A stretch of DNA of 64,000 bases from contig NZ_CP059162.1 of assembly GCF_013466605.1 (NCBI RefSeq), positions 620,001-684,000 of the forward strand. Reading direction: 5' to 3'. Positions 48,169 to 58,246 of this stretch are shown here, in pieces. The first letter of the stretch is position 1. Every line of letters begins with the position of its first letter. The DNA comes from Pseudomonas chlororaphis subsp. aurantiaca (GTDB lineage Bacteria; Pseudomonadota; Gammaproteobacteria; Pseudomonadales; Pseudomonadaceae). The notes beneath the pieces were generated by a model. It saw only the letters and a program-made list of their open reading frames with translations, was not told the origin of the DNA and ran no database searches. The translations under genes were made by a program, and so were the position numbers.

Positions 48169-48996
48169 TCAAGGCGCGAACGGCATCACGCGTTTGTGAT
48201 GGGTCTTGTTGTAGGTGTTGCAGATGATCTTGAACGCCTCCTCGCGCACCGGCTGGCCGTGGAGGAAGGCATCGATCTCGGCGTAGGTCACGCCGTGGGA
48301 CGCCTCGTCCGGTTTGCCGGGAGACAGGTCTTCGAGGTCGGCGGTAGGGATCTTCTCCACCAGCGGCTCCGGCGCGCCGAAATGCCGGGCGATGGCGCGC
48401 ACCTGGTTCTTCACCAGCCCGCTCAGCGGGGCCAGGTCGCAGGCGCCGTCACCGAACTTGGTGAAGAAACCCATCACCGCTTCGGCGGCGTGGTCGGTGC
48501 CGATCACCAGGCCGTGGGCGGCGCCGGCGATGGTGTACTGCGCGACCATGCGCATGCGTGCCTTGGTATTGCCGAGCACGAAGTCCCGGGTTACCGCCTG
48601 ATGACCTTCGAAGGCCGCCACTTCATTGGCCAGGGACTTGACCGCCGGCCCGATGTTCACGGTGTGGCGCTCGTCGGGTTCGATGAAGTCCACCGAGGCC
48701 TGGGCATCGTGTTCGTCGAACTGCACGTCGTACGGCAGGCGCACGGCGATGAACCGATAACCCTGGTCGCCACTGCTGGCGCGCAGTTCGCGTATGGCCC
48801 GCTGGGCCAGCAGGCCCGCGGTCAGGGAGTCGACGCCACCGCTGATGCCCAGTACCAGGGTCTTGAGCCCGGAATTGAGCAGGCATTGCTGGATGAACGC
48901 GACCCGCCGGGCGACTTCTGCCTCGAGATCGGCCTGGTCCTTGAAAGGGGGTTGGACCTTGAGCTGTTCAGCAATCTCACGCTGTACGGCTTGCAT
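48169..48996 (-). CDS. nadE: NH3-dependent NAD+ synthetase NadE
   Basis: Amidates nicotinic acid adenine dinucleotide to NAD+, the last step of both de novo and salvage NAD synthesis. The 275-residue protein is the ammonia-using form, without a glutaminase domain. It has the PP-loop SGGVDSL (residues 52-58), [20 protein letters not shown] and the C-terminal HKRVMPFAP. It lies 3 bp after pncB on the same strand; the pair forms a salvage operon from nicotinate to NAD. Confidence 0.96.
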   Translation of the reverse strand: MQAVQREIAEQLKVQPPFKDQADLEAEVARRVAFIQQCLLNSGLKTLVLGISGGVDSLTAGLLAQRAIRELRASSGDQGYRFIAVRLPYDVQFDEHDAQASVDFIEPDERHTVNIGPAVKSLANEVAAFEGHQAVTRDFVLGNTKARMRMVAQYTIAGAAHGLVIGTDHAAEAVMGFFTKFGDGACDLAPLSGLVKNQVRAIARHFGAPEPLVEKIPTADLEDLSPGKPDEASHGVTYAEIDAFLHGQPVREEAFKIICNTYNKTHHKRVMPFAP

Positions 48997-48999
48997 GAT

Positions 49000-50226
49000 T
49001 CACTCCTTGCTTGATGTGCCAGAAAGGGCGGCAGGTACTTGGAAAACGTGGCGCAGATAAGCGACGAAATTGGGATCCTTGCAATGGGTCTTGCCCGCTT
49101 CGTCGGAGATCTTGGCGACGGGCTGGCCATTGCAGGCGGCCATTTTAAGCACGATGCTCATCGGCTCGACACCGGGAATATCGCACGTCAGGTTGGTGCC
49201 GATACCGAAGCTGACATTGATCCGACCACGCAGCGCGCGAAAAATCTCCAGGGACTTGGGCAGCGTCAGACTGTCGGAGAACACCAGGGTCTTGCTCATT
49301 GGCTCGATGCCCAGTTTCAGGTAATGGGCGATGGCTTTTTCCGCCCAGACGATCGGATCGCCCGAGTCGTGGCGCAAACCGTCGAACAGCTTGGCGAAGT
49401 ACAGATCGAAATCGTTGAGGAAGGCGTCGGTGGTGATGCAGTCGGTCAGGGCGATCCCCAGCAGGCCGCGGTACTCGCGGACCCAGCAGTCGAGGGCGGC
49501 GATCTGGCTGTCGATCAGCCGTGGCCCCAGTTGCTGGTGGGCCATGATCCACTCATGAGCCATGGTGCCCAGGGGTTTCATGTCCAGCTCGCGGGACAGG
49601 TGCACGTTGCTGGTGCCGACGAAACGCCCGGGGAAGTCGTGCTTGAGCACGTTCACCACTTCTTCCTGGACCCGGTACGAGAAGCGCCGGCGGGTGCCGA
49701 AGTCGGCCACCTGCAGGTGCGACAATTCATCGGTGCTGGCGTTGGCGCTCAGCCAGTCGAACTTGCGATACAGCTGTTCGCGGGCCTGTTCCAGGACGAC
49801 TTCGCGGTAGCGATAGCGGTTACGCACCTCGCTGACGATCGCCAGCATCGGCACTTCGAACAGGATCACGTGCAGCCAGGGCCCGCGCAGGCGGATGAAC
49901 AGCTCGCCGTTCTCGATACCGGTATGCACATAACGCAGGTTGAAGCGGAACAGCCCGAGAAAGCGCAGGAAGTCCGGTTTCAGGAAGCTGATGCGCTCCA
50001 GAAAGCTCAACTGGTCGGCGCTCAGGCTCAGATCGGCCAGGCGCTCGAACTGGTAGCGGATCTCCGCCAGGTAGGGGCGCAGGTCCTCGCTGTTGCGGCA
50101 GCGGAATTCCCATTCGACTTCCACATTGGGGTAGTTGTGCAGCACCGCCTGCATCATGGTCAGTTTGTAGAAGTCGGTGTCGAGCAGGTTCTGCACGATG
50201 CGATCGGCAAACACACTCTCGCTCAT
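49000..50226 (-). CDS. pncB: Nicotinate phosphoribosyltransferase PncB
   Basis: Makes nicotinic acid mononucleotide from nicotinate and PRPP in the Preiss-Handler pathway. The 408-residue protein begins near [20 protein letters not shown] and includes [20 protein letters not shown] and [20 protein letters not shown], which carries the conserved histidine region. [20 protein letters not shown] also appears. I chose the ATG at 50226, with GGAGAT seven bases upstream. It is immediately upstream of nadE. Confidence 0.95.
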   Translation of the reverse strand: MSESVFADRIVQNLLDTDFYKLTMMQAVLHNYPNVEVEWEFRCRNSEDLRPYLAEIRYQFERLADLSLSADQLSFLERISFLKPDFLRFLGLFRFNLRYVHTGIENGELFIRLRGPWLHVILFEVPMLAIVSEVRNRYRYREVVLEQAREQLYRKFDWLSANASTDELSHLQVADFGTRRRFSYRVQEEVVNVLKHDFPGRFVGTSNVHLSRELDMKPLGTMAHEWIMAHQQLGPRLIDSQIAALDCWVREYRGLLGIALTDCITTDAFLNDFDLYFAKLFDGLRHDSGDPIVWAEKAIAHYLKLGIEPMSKTLVFSDSLTLPKSLEIFRALRGRINVSFGIGTNLTCDIPGVEPMSIVLKMAACNGQPVAKISDEAGKTHCKDPNFVAYLRHVFQVPAALSGTSSKE

Positions 50227-50361
50227 AACGGGAATCTCCATGCTGGCCGCGATGAAGGGCGCGGCTTTCCAGCTTGTTCAATGAAGGCAGTAGTGGCGCA
50301 TATCCGCCGTGGGTTTTGCCAGCGTTTTTTGCGTGGGGACGGATGTCGAGGCTGAGGGACT

Positions 50362-50433
50362 CATCGCGGGCAAGCCTCGCTCCTGCAGGTACGGCGTTGC
50401 TGGGTAGGAGCGAGGCTTGCCGGCGATAGCGCC
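50362..50433. repeat. REP pair upstream of pncB
   Basis: A well-conserved inverted pair: ATCGCGGGCAAGCCTCGCTC and GAGCGAGGCTTGCCGGCGAT, about 20 bp apart. It lies between the LysR gene end and the pncB start. Confidence 0.85.
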
Positions 50434-50457
50434 CGTGCGGCCTGCACCCATTCCGGA

Positions 50458-51363
50458 TCAGGTCGGCGTCGGGCTGTCGATCTGCTCCAGCATCCAGCGT
50501 ACGAACTCCCGCACCTTGGGCACTTCGGCCGCATGTTCAGGGTAGGCCAGGTAGTAGGCATCGTGGCTGGGCATCGCGTAGTCCCAGGCCAGCACCAGCT
50601 TGCCCTCGGCCAGCTCTTCCTCCACCAGGAACCGCGGCAGCAGGGCCACGCCGCAGCCGACCTGAGCGGCCCGGATGCACATGTAGAAGGTTTCGAAGCG
50701 TGGGCCATGATAGCTGTGCTCGGTGTGGTAACCCTGGCTGTCGAACCAGTCGTGCCAGGCCTGCGGCCGCGAGGCCAGTTGCAGCAGCACCAGTTCGGCC
50801 AGTTGCGTCGGGTCGGTGAACGGCTTGTCCGGCAGGCTGCCGGGGGCGCAGACCGCCACCAGTTCTTCGCCGAACAGCTTCAGGCACTCGGTGCCGGGGC
50901 GCGAGCCCTGGCCGAAATAGAACGCCATGTCGCTGCGGCCCTGCAGCAGGTCGTCGGCTTCCTGTTCGTTGCACAGGTCCAGATGGATCTGCGGGTGGCG
51001 CAGGCGCCAGCCCTTGAGGCGCGGCACCAGCCAGCGCGCGCCGAAGGTCGATGGGGTGGACACCCGCAGGACTTCGGTTTCGCCGCCGTAGGAGCGCAGG
51101 TAATGGGTCGACATCTCGATCTGCGAGAGGATCTTGCGCACCTCCACCAGGTACAGGTCGCCGGCCGGGGTCAGTTGCAGGCGCCGGCGTACCCGGCGAA
51201 ACAGCAGGTGCTGCAGGAGTTCTTCCAGCTGGGCGACCTGCTTGCTGACCGCGCTCTGGGTCAGGTTCAGCTCCTCGGCGGCGCGGGTGAAGCTCAGGTG
51301 CCGGGTGACGGCCTCGAAACACTGCAGGGCGGTGATCGAGGGCAGGTAACGTTTGTTCAGCAT
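50458..51363 (-). CDS. LysR-family regulator, divergent to amaB
   Basis: A 301-residue regulator with an N-terminal winged helix-turn-helix (ITALQCFEAVTRHLSFTRAA, ELNLTQSAVSKQVAQLEELL) and a substrate-binding domain of the GcvA-like subtype. The ATG at 51363 (MLNKRYLPSITAL) is preferred over a start 12 codons upstream. The divergent arrangement with amaB-amaA strongly suggests it controls pipecolate or lysine-derived catabolism, probably with a ring-amine or amino acid as inducer. That role is inferred from position. Confidence 0.88.
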   Translation of the reverse strand: MLNKRYLPSITALQCFEAVTRHLSFTRAAEELNLTQSAVSKQVAQLEELLQHLLFRRVRRRLQLTPAGDLYLVEVRKILSQIEMSTHYLRSYGGETEVLRVSTPSTFGARWLVPRLKGWRLRHPQIHLDLCNEQEADDLLQGRSDMAFYFGQGSRPGTECLKLFGEELVAVCAPGSLPDKPFTDPTQLAELVLLQLASRPQAWHDWFDSQGYHTEHSYHGPRFETFYMCIRAAQVGCGVALLPRFLVEEELAEGKLVLAWDYAMPSHDAYYLAYPEHAAEVPKVREFVRWMLEQIDSPTPT

Positions 51364-51403
51364 CGAGGGTTCCTTGTTCTTGTCTCGGCTGCGCAGCATG
51401 AAT

Positions 51404-51435
51404 AAACGGAATGATATCTCGCCTAATCGTCGTTT
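51404..51435. promoter_or_regulatory. Possible LysR operator between the regulator and amaB
   Basis: The arms AAACG and CGTTT lie 22 bp apart in the 163-bp divergent gap, around an AT-rich core (AATGATATCTCGCCTAATCG). The placement fits a shared LysR site, but the match is loose. Confidence 0.25.
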
Positions 51436-51526
51436 GTTGGCAAGTCTCGGGCCGGCTACAACTACAGATCTGAATAGCCGTGTCAGCGGCTACGATTTTT
51501 TGCTTTCCATCTGTAAGGAGTGACCC

Positions 51527-53017
51527 ATGGTTGCCGCATTGCTTGATCGTCTTGGTGTGAACCCGGCCCTGTATCAATCGGGCAAGCAGCCCGTGCATTC
51601 GCCGATCGACGGCAGCCGCATCGCCTCCGTGAACTGGCAGGGCGCGGCCGAGGTGGAGCAGCAGGTCAGTCGCGCGGAGCATGCATTCGAGCTGTGGCGC
51701 AAGGTGCCGGCGCCGCGTCGCGGCGAGCTGGTGCGCCAGTTCGGCGAAGTGCTGCGCGAATACAAGGCCGACCTCGGCGAGCTGGTGTCCTGGGAAGCCG
51801 GCAAGATCACCCAGGAAGGCCTGGGCGAAGTGCAGGAAATGATCGACATCTGCGACTTCGCGGTCGGCCTGTCGCGCCAGCTGTACGGCCTGACCATCGC
51901 CTCCGAGCGTCCCGGCCACCACATGCGCGAAACCTGGCACCCGCTGGGCATCGTCGGAGTGATCAGCGCGTTCAACTTCCCGGTCGCGGTCTGGGCCTGG
52001 AACACCACCCTGGCGCTGGTCTGCGGCAACCCGGTGATCTGGAAACCTTCGGAAAAGACCCCATTGACCGCCCTGGCCTGCCAGGCGCTGTTCGAGCGCG
52101 TGCTGAAGAACTTCAGCGATGCCCCCGAATACCTGAGCCAGGTGATCATCGGTGGGCGCGACGCCGGCGAAGCGCTGGTGGACGACCCGCGCGTGGCCCT
52201 GATCAGTGCCACCGGCAGCACCCGCATGGGCCGCGAAGTGGCGCCGAAAGTCGCCGCGCGTTTCGCCCGCAGCATCCTCGAGCTGGGCGGCAACAACGCG
52301 ATGATCCTGGGGCCGAGCGCCGACCTGGACATGGCGGTGCGTGCCATCCTGTTCAGCGCCGTCGGTACCGCCGGCCAGCGCTGCACGACGTTGCGCCGGC
52401 TGATTGCCCATGAATCGGTGAAGGACGAAATCGTTACCCGCCTCAAGGCCGCCTATTCCAAGGTGCGCATCGGCCATCCGCTGCAAGGCAACCTGATCGG
52501 CCCGCTGATCGACAAGCACAGCTTCGACAACATGCAGGATGCGCTGGAGCAGGCCCTGAGCGAGGGCGGCCGGGTGTTTGGCGGCAAGCGCCAGCTGGAA
52601 GACCAGTTCCCCAACGCTTATTACGTCTCGCCCGCGATCGTCGAGATGCCGGAGCAGAGCGACGTGGTGTGCAGCGAAACCTTCGCGCCGATTCTCTACG
52701 TGGTGGGCTACAGCGATTTCGCCGAAGCGCTGCGCCTGAACAACGCCGTGCCACAAGGCCTGTCGTCCTGCATTTTCACCACCGATGTGCGTGAGGCCGA
52801 GCAGTTCATGTCGGCGGTGGGCAGCGACTGCGGCATCGCCAACGTCAACATCGGCCCCAGCGGCGCGGAAATCGGCGGCGCGTTCGGTGGCGAGAAAGAA
52901 ACCGGCGGCGGCCGCGAGTCCGGTTCCGATGCCTGGCGTGCCTATATGCGTCGGCAGACCAACACCGTGAACTACTCGCTGGAGTTGCCATTGGCGCAGG
53001 GTATTACCTTCGATTGA
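51527..53017 (+). CDS. amaB: L-piperidine-6-carboxylate dehydrogenase (aldehyde dehydrogenase) AmaB
   Basis: NAD-dependent aldehyde dehydrogenase of the ALDH7 (antiquitin) type. It oxidises the aldehyde in equilibrium with piperideine-6-carboxylate to alpha-aminoadipate. The 496-residue protein has the catalytic Cys286 in AGQRCTTLRRL, the general base Glu252 in LELGGNNAMILG, and the cofactor region SATGSTRMGREV. The ATG at 51527 follows TAAGGAG. It is cotranscribed with amaA 54 bp downstream, the pair known from lysine and pipecolate catabolism in P. putida. Confidence 0.92.
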   Translation: MVAALLDRLGVNPALYQSGKQPVHSPIDGSRIASVNWQGAAEVEQQVSRAEHAFELWRKVPAPRRGELVRQFGEVLREYKADLGELVSWEAGKITQEGLGEVQEMIDICDFAVGLSRQLYGLTIASERPGHHMRETWHPLGIVGVISAFNFPVAVWAWNTTLALVCGNPVIWKPSEKTPLTALACQALFERVLKNFSDAPEYLSQVIIGGRDAGEALVDDPRVALISATGSTRMGREVAPKVAARFARSILELGGNNAMILGPSADLDMAVRAILFSAVGTAGQRCTTLRRLIAHESVKDEIVTRLKAAYSKVRIGHPLQGNLIGPLIDKHSFDNMQDALEQALSEGGRVFGGKRQLEDQFPNAYYVSPAIVEMPEQSDVVCSETFAPILYVVGYSDFAEALRLNNAVPQGLSSCIFTTDVREAEQFMSAVGSDCGIANVNIGPSGAEIGGAFGGEKETGGGRESGSDAWRAYMRRQTNTVNYSLELPLAQGITFD

Positions 53018-53071
53018 TCGAGCCCGCGATGCTGTGTTTTTGTTTGTTGGGTTTCACTGTGGAGCTTGGCA

Positions 53072-54355
53072 ATGCCGTTACGCGAAGAATGCCTGTGGGA
53101 AAAACTGACGCCGCAAAGGCCCGACAATACCCCGCTCAAGGGCGAGGTCACGGTGGATGTCTGTGTGATCGGCGCGGGCTTTACCGGCCTGTCGGCCGCC
53201 GTGCACCTGTTGGAGCAGGGCAAGAGGGTCTGTGTACTGGAAGCCCATCGCGCCGGTCACGGTGGTTCGGGGCGCAACGTCGGGTTGGTGAACGCCGGGA
53301 TGTGGATCCCGCCGGATGAGATCGAAGCCGGTTTCGGCGAGGCGGTCGGCAGCCAGCTCAACCGCATGCTGGGGGCAGCGCCGGCCCTGGTGTTCAGCCT
53401 GATCGACAAATACCGCATCGATTGCCAGCTGCGCCGCGAAGGCACCTTGCACATGGCGCACAACGCCCGGGGCGAGGCCGACCTGCGCAGCCGGGAAGCC
53501 CAGTGGAAGCGCCGGGGCGCGCCGGTCGAGCTGTTGACCGGGGCAGCCTGTGAAACCGCCACCGGCACCCGGAAGATCGCCGCCGCCTTGCTCGATCGCC
53601 GGGCCGGTACGGTCAACCCGATGGCCTATGTCAGTGGCCTGGCCAAGGCCACGGTCGATCTGGGTGGCCAGCTGTTCGACCATTCGCCGGTGACCCGTCT
53701 CGAACGCCAGGGCCAGCGCTGGTCGGTGCAGACCGCGCAAGGCTCGGTGCTGGCCGAGCAGGTGGTGATTGCCTCCAACGCCTACACCGAAGGCGACTGG
53801 ACCGAGTTGCGGCGCAATTTCTTCCCCGGTTACTACTACCAGGTCGCCTCCAGGCCGCTGACCGAGGAAGCCGCGCAGCGGATCCTGCCGGGTGGCCAGG
53901 GCTCCTGGGACACCCGTCAGGTGCTCAGCAGTATTCGCCGGGACGCCGACGGTCGCCTGTTGCTGGGCAGCCTGGGCAATGGCAACCAGAAGCCGGCCTG
54001 GTTCCTCAAGGCCTGGGCCGACCGGGTGCAGCAGCATTATTTCCCCTATCTGAAAACGGTGGAATGGGAGTGCACCTGGACCGGCTGCATCGCCTTTACC
54101 CCCGATCACCTGATGCGCCTGTTCGAGCCGGCGCCCGGTCTGGTGGCCGTCACCGGCTACAACGGCCGGGGCGTGACCACGGGCACCGTGGTCGGCAAGG
54201 CGTTCGCCGATTACCTGTGTAACGGAAATCCTCAGGCCTTGCCGATTCCCTTCGCCCCCATGCAGCCCCTGGCTGGCGTGGGCTTGCGCAGTTGCCTGTA
54301 CGAGGCCGGGTTCTCGCTGTATCACGCGGGCCAGTGCCTGCGCATCGTTATCTGA
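53072..54355 (+). CDS. amaA: L-pipecolate oxidase AmaA (FAD-dependent)
   Basis: DAO-type flavoprotein oxidase that converts L-pipecolate to piperideine-6-carboxylate, the substrate for AmaB. The 427-residue protein has the dinucleotide-binding fold at the N-terminus (VCVIGAGFTGLSAAVHLLEQ) and an Arg-rich substrate region. The C-terminal FAD loop is TGYNGRGVTTGTVVGKAFAD. I chose the ATG at 53072, seven bases after GGAG. With amaB it links D-lysine and pipecolate breakdown to alpha-aminoadipate. Confidence 0.9.
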   Translation: MPLREECLWEKLTPQRPDNTPLKGEVTVDVCVIGAGFTGLSAAVHLLEQGKRVCVLEAHRAGHGGSGRNVGLVNAGMWIPPDEIEAGFGEAVGSQLNRMLGAAPALVFSLIDKYRIDCQLRREGTLHMAHNARGEADLRSREAQWKRRGAPVELLTGAACETATGTRKIAAALLDRRAGTVNPMAYVSGLAKATVDLGGQLFDHSPVTRLERQGQRWSVQTAQGSVLAEQVVIASNAYTEGDWTELRRNFFPGYYYQVASRPLTEEAAQRILPGGQGSWDTRQVLSSIRRDADGRLLLGSLGNGNQKPAWFLKAWADRVQQHYFPYLKTVEWECTWTGCIAFTPDHLMRLFEPAPGLVAVTGYNGRGVTTGTVVGKAFADYLCNGNPQALPIPFAPMQPLAGVGLRSCLYEAGFSLYHAGQCLRIVI

Positions 54356-54432
54356 CAGAGGAAATATGTTGCACGGTGCGGCGCTTTTCGGCGCAGCGAC
54401 TAGCCTGTAGTGGTGCGGGGCGTAGCAGTCTC

Positions 54433-54447
54433 GCACCAGTAGTGTGC
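54433..54447 (+). promoter_or_regulatory. NtrC-like enhancer site
   Basis: GCACCAGTAGTGTGC fits the NtrC palindrome GCAC-N7-GTGC exactly at the core. It is about 200 bp upstream of the -24 element, a usual enhancer distance. Confidence 0.55.
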
Positions 54448-54510
54448 AGTTCGGTTACGCAGGCTGTTACAGGCTGGTTGCACGTTGATTTGCGCCGCGG
54501 TTGCAATGAT

Positions 54511-54529
54511 GGCGCAGGCGGGTTGCGCC
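54511..54529. repeat. GGCGCA-N7-TGCGCC palindrome
   Basis: A perfect inverted repeat lies 120 bp upstream of the sigma-54 promoter; a third half-site TGCGCC is at 54491-54496. It could be a binding site for another activator or repressor of the transporter. Confidence 0.4.
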
Positions 54530-54646
54530 TGATGTTTTGTAGGGTTTTACCTTCCGCGGTTTAGACGGTTGCACGCCCAATAAAAAAGGGCTCGAAACAG
54601 TCGAAATAACAATAAAAGAGCGACTTTTTTCAGAATAAAAAACCAA

Positions 54647-54662
54647 TGGCACGGCCCTTGCT
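54647..54662 (+). promoter_or_regulatory. Sigma-54 (-24/-12) promoter of the amino-acid transporter
   Basis: TGGCACGGCCCTTGCT is a full match to TGGCACG-N4-TTGCW, with 10 bases between GG and GC. Transcription should begin near 54673, 45 bp before the binding-protein start. Confidence 0.85.
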
Positions 54663-54717
54663 CTGAGCATTCGGTGAAGTCGCAGTGCCAACTAAAAAAA
54701 CCTTGGAGCACCACCTC

Positions 54718-55854
54718 ATGTCCCAGACGTTTTACAAGAAAGGCTTTCTGGCCCTCGCAGTGGCAGCTGCGTTGGGCGTTTCTGCGTTTGCTCAGGCCGA
54801 CCTCAAGATCGGCGTAGCGGGTCCCATGACAGGCGCCAACGCGGCATTTGGCGAGCAGTACATGAAGGGTGCACAGGCAGCGGCTGACGAAATCAACGCC
54901 AAGGGCGGCGTCAACGGCGAGAAGATCGTCCTGGTCAAGGGCGACGACGCCTGCGAACCGAAACAGGCTGTGGCCGTAGCCAACCGCCTGGTCGACCAGG
55001 ACAAGGTGATCGGCGTGGTCGGGCACTTCTGCTCCTCCAACACCATCCCCGCTTCCGAGGTGTACGACGAAGCTGGCGTGATCGCCATCACCCCGGGCTC
55101 CACCAACCCGCAGGTCACCGAACGTGGCCTCTCCGCCATGTTCCGCATGTGCGGGCGTGATGACCAGCAAGGCATCGTCGCCGGCGACTACATCGTCGAC
55201 GTGCTCAAGGGCAAGAAAGTCGTGGTGCTGCACGACAAGGACACCTATGGCCAGGGCCTGGCGGACGCCACCAAGGCACAGCTGAGCAAGCGCGGCGTGA
55301 CGCCGGTGCTGTACGAAGGCCTGACCCGTGGCGAGAAAGACTTCAGCGCCGTGGTCACCAAAATCCGCGCCGCCGGTGCCGATGTCGTCTACTTCGGCGG
55401 CCTGCACCCGGAAGCCGGCCCGCTGGTCCGCCAGATGCGCGAGCAGGGCCTGAAAGACGTCAAGTTCATGTCCGACGACGGTATCGTCACCGACGAACTG
55501 GTGACCACCGCTGGCGGCCCGCAGTACGTCGACGGTGTGTACATGACCTTCGGCGCCGACCCACGCCTGCTGCCGGACAGCAAGACCGTGGTCGACGCTT
55601 TCCGCAAGGCCGGCACCGAGCCTGAAGGCTACACCCTGTATGCCTACGCGTCGGTCCAGGCCCTGGCTGCCGGCTTCAACGGTGCCAAATCCAACAAGGG
55701 CGAAGACGCCGCCAAGTGGCTCAAGGCCAACCCGGTGAAAACCGTGATGGGCGAGAAGACCTGGGACGCCAAGGGCGACCTGAAAGTCTCCGACTACGTG
55801 GTTTACCAGTGGGACAAGGACGGCAAATACCACCAGCTGGAAAAACAGAAGTGA
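54718..55854 (+). CDS. Branched-chain-type amino-acid ABC transporter, binding protein
   Basis: Periplasmic substrate-binding protein of the Leu/Ile/Val family. The 378-residue precursor has a signal peptide of about 26 residues (cleavage after FAQA, before DLKIG). Typical blocks are KIGVAGPMTGANAAFGEQYM, DDACEPKQAVAVANRLV and VGHFCSSNTIPASEVYDEAG with its conserved Cys pair. It differs clearly from P. aeruginosa BraC, so the substrate may be another amino acid. The ATG at 54718 follows a TTGGAGCACC site. A hairpin follows the gene, so binding protein is probably made in excess over the membrane parts. Confidence 0.9.
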   Translation: MSQTFYKKGFLALAVAAALGVSAFAQADLKIGVAGPMTGANAAFGEQYMKGAQAAADEINAKGGVNGEKIVLVKGDDACEPKQAVAVANRLVDQDKVIGVVGHFCSSNTIPASEVYDEAGVIAITPGSTNPQVTERGLSAMFRMCGRDDQQGIVAGDYIVDVLKGKKVVVLHDKDTYGQGLADATKAQLSKRGVTPVLYEGLTRGEKDFSAVVTKIRAAGADVVYFGGLHPEAGPLVRQMREQGLKDVKFMSDDGIVTDELVTTAGGPQYVDGVYMTFGADPRLLPDSKTVVDAFRKAGTEPEGYTLYAYASVQALAAGFNGAKSNKGEDAAKWLKANPVKTVMGEKTWDAKGDLKVSDYVVYQWDKDGKYHQLEKQK

Positions 55855-55867
55855 CATGAGCGTCTGG

Positions 55868-55906
55868 GCAGGCCGGCCCATCCTCCAGGGGAGGGCGCAG
55901 GCCTGC
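55868..55906 (+). promoter_or_regulatory. Intercistronic hairpin after the binding-protein gene
   Basis: GCAGGCC / GGCCTGC arms with a GC-rich inner part, no T-run. Such structures downstream of ABC binding-protein genes often protect the upstream mRNA and lower downstream expression. Confidence 0.55.
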
Positions 55907-56033
55907 CGCATGCGTGTCCGTGCAGTACCTGTCTTTTCTCGTAGAGCTGCACAACTGTCGTGTTGCGCGGGTGGTTGAACCCCAGGCCGTCGTATCCGCT
56001 GTGTGCAGTCTCTCAAATGCGTGAGATTGCGTT

Positions 56034-56948
56034 ATGGATGGTATTTTCCTGCAGCAACTGATCAATGGACTGACCCTCGGGTCTGTCTATGGTCTGATCG
56101 CCATCGGCTACACAATGGTCTATGGCATCATTGGCATGATCAACTTCGCCCACGGCGAGGTTTACATGATTTCCGCTTACCTCGCGGCAATCAGTCTGGC
56201 TCTGCTGGCCTACTTCGGCATCGAATCCTTCCCGCTGCTCATTCTCGGTACCCTGGTCTTCACTGTCGTCGTGACGGGGATCTACGGCTGGGTCATCGAG
56301 CGCGTCGCCTATAAACCCCTGCGCAACTCCACCCGCCTGGCGCCGCTGATCAGCGCCATCGGGATCTCGCTGATCCTGCAGAACTACGCGCAGATCAGCC
56401 AGGGCGCCAAGCAACAAGGTGTACCGACGCTGCTGGCCGGCGCCTGGAAGGTCGATATCGGCACCGGTTTCGTCCAGCTCACCTACACCAAGATCTTCAT
56501 CTTGGTGGCGGCATTCGCCGGCATGGCGTTGCTCACCTACATCATCAAGTACACCAAGCTCGGCCGCATGTGCCGCGCCACCCAGCAAGACCGCAAGATG
56601 GCCTCGATCCTCGGGATCAACACCGATCGGGTGATTTCCTACGTGTTCATCATCGGCGCCGCCATGGCTGCGCTGGCGGGCGTACTGATCACCATGAACT
56701 ACGGCACGTTCGACTTCTATGCCGGCTTCGTCATCGGCATCAAGGCGTTCACCGCGGCGGTCCTCGGCGGCATCGGTTCGCTGCCGGGCGCGATGCTCGG
56801 CGGGATCATCCTCGGGATCTCCGAGTCGCTGTTCTCCGGTCTGGTCAACTCCGACTACAAAGACGTGTTCAGTTTCTCGCTGCTGGTGCTGATTCTGATC
56901 TTCCGTCCCCAAGGCCTGCTGGGTCGCCCACTCGTGGCGAAGGTGTAA
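56034..56948 (+). CDS. livH: Branched-chain-type amino-acid ABC permease LivH
   Basis: A 304-residue inner-membrane permease with about eight spans. It begins MDGIFLQQLINGLTLGSVYG and carries the family block YGIIGMINFAHGEVYMISAY and the coupling region RACRATQQDRKMASILGIN (here RMCRATQ). LivH and LivM form the heterodimeric channel. livM follows after 2 bp. The start at 56034 is the first ATG with family similarity, 179 bp after the binding-protein stop. Confidence 0.93.
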   Translation: MDGIFLQQLINGLTLGSVYGLIAIGYTMVYGIIGMINFAHGEVYMISAYLAAISLALLAYFGIESFPLLILGTLVFTVVVTGIYGWVIERVAYKPLRNSTRLAPLISAIGISLILQNYAQISQGAKQQGVPTLLAGAWKVDIGTGFVQLTYTKIFILVAAFAGMALLTYIIKYTKLGRMCRATQQDRKMASILGINTDRVISYVFIIGAAMAALAGVLITMNYGTFDFYAGFVIGIKAFTAAVLGGIGSLPGAMLGGIILGISESLFSGLVNSDYKDVFSFSLLVLILIFRPQGLLGRPLVAKV

Positions 56949-56950
56949 GT

Positions 56951-58242
<1,292 letters not shown>

Positions 58243-58246
<4 letters not shown>

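Larger units (their letters stand above)
54356..54717 (+). other. 362-bp gap with nitrogen-type regulatory elements
   Basis: No gene is convincing here. The stretch contains an NtrC-like site, a GGCGCA/TGCGCC palindrome and a near-perfect sigma-54 promoter, all upstream of the amino-acid transporter. It also has one inverted repeat TGGTGCG / CGCACCA (54411-54438) overlapping the NtrC-like site. Confidence 0.6.

Noticed and set aside
51438..51452. GG-N10-GC sequence (TGGCAAGTCTCGGGC) before amaB, resembling a sigma-54 promoter.
   Set aside because: The -12 half lacks the TT before GC and the -24 half is imperfect; the LysR arrangement makes a sigma-70 promoter more likely.
54292..54564. 90-codon frame overlapping the end of amaA.
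   Set aside because: It starts inside amaA in another frame and has no ribosome site or recognisable domain; the gap is better explained by regulatory elements.
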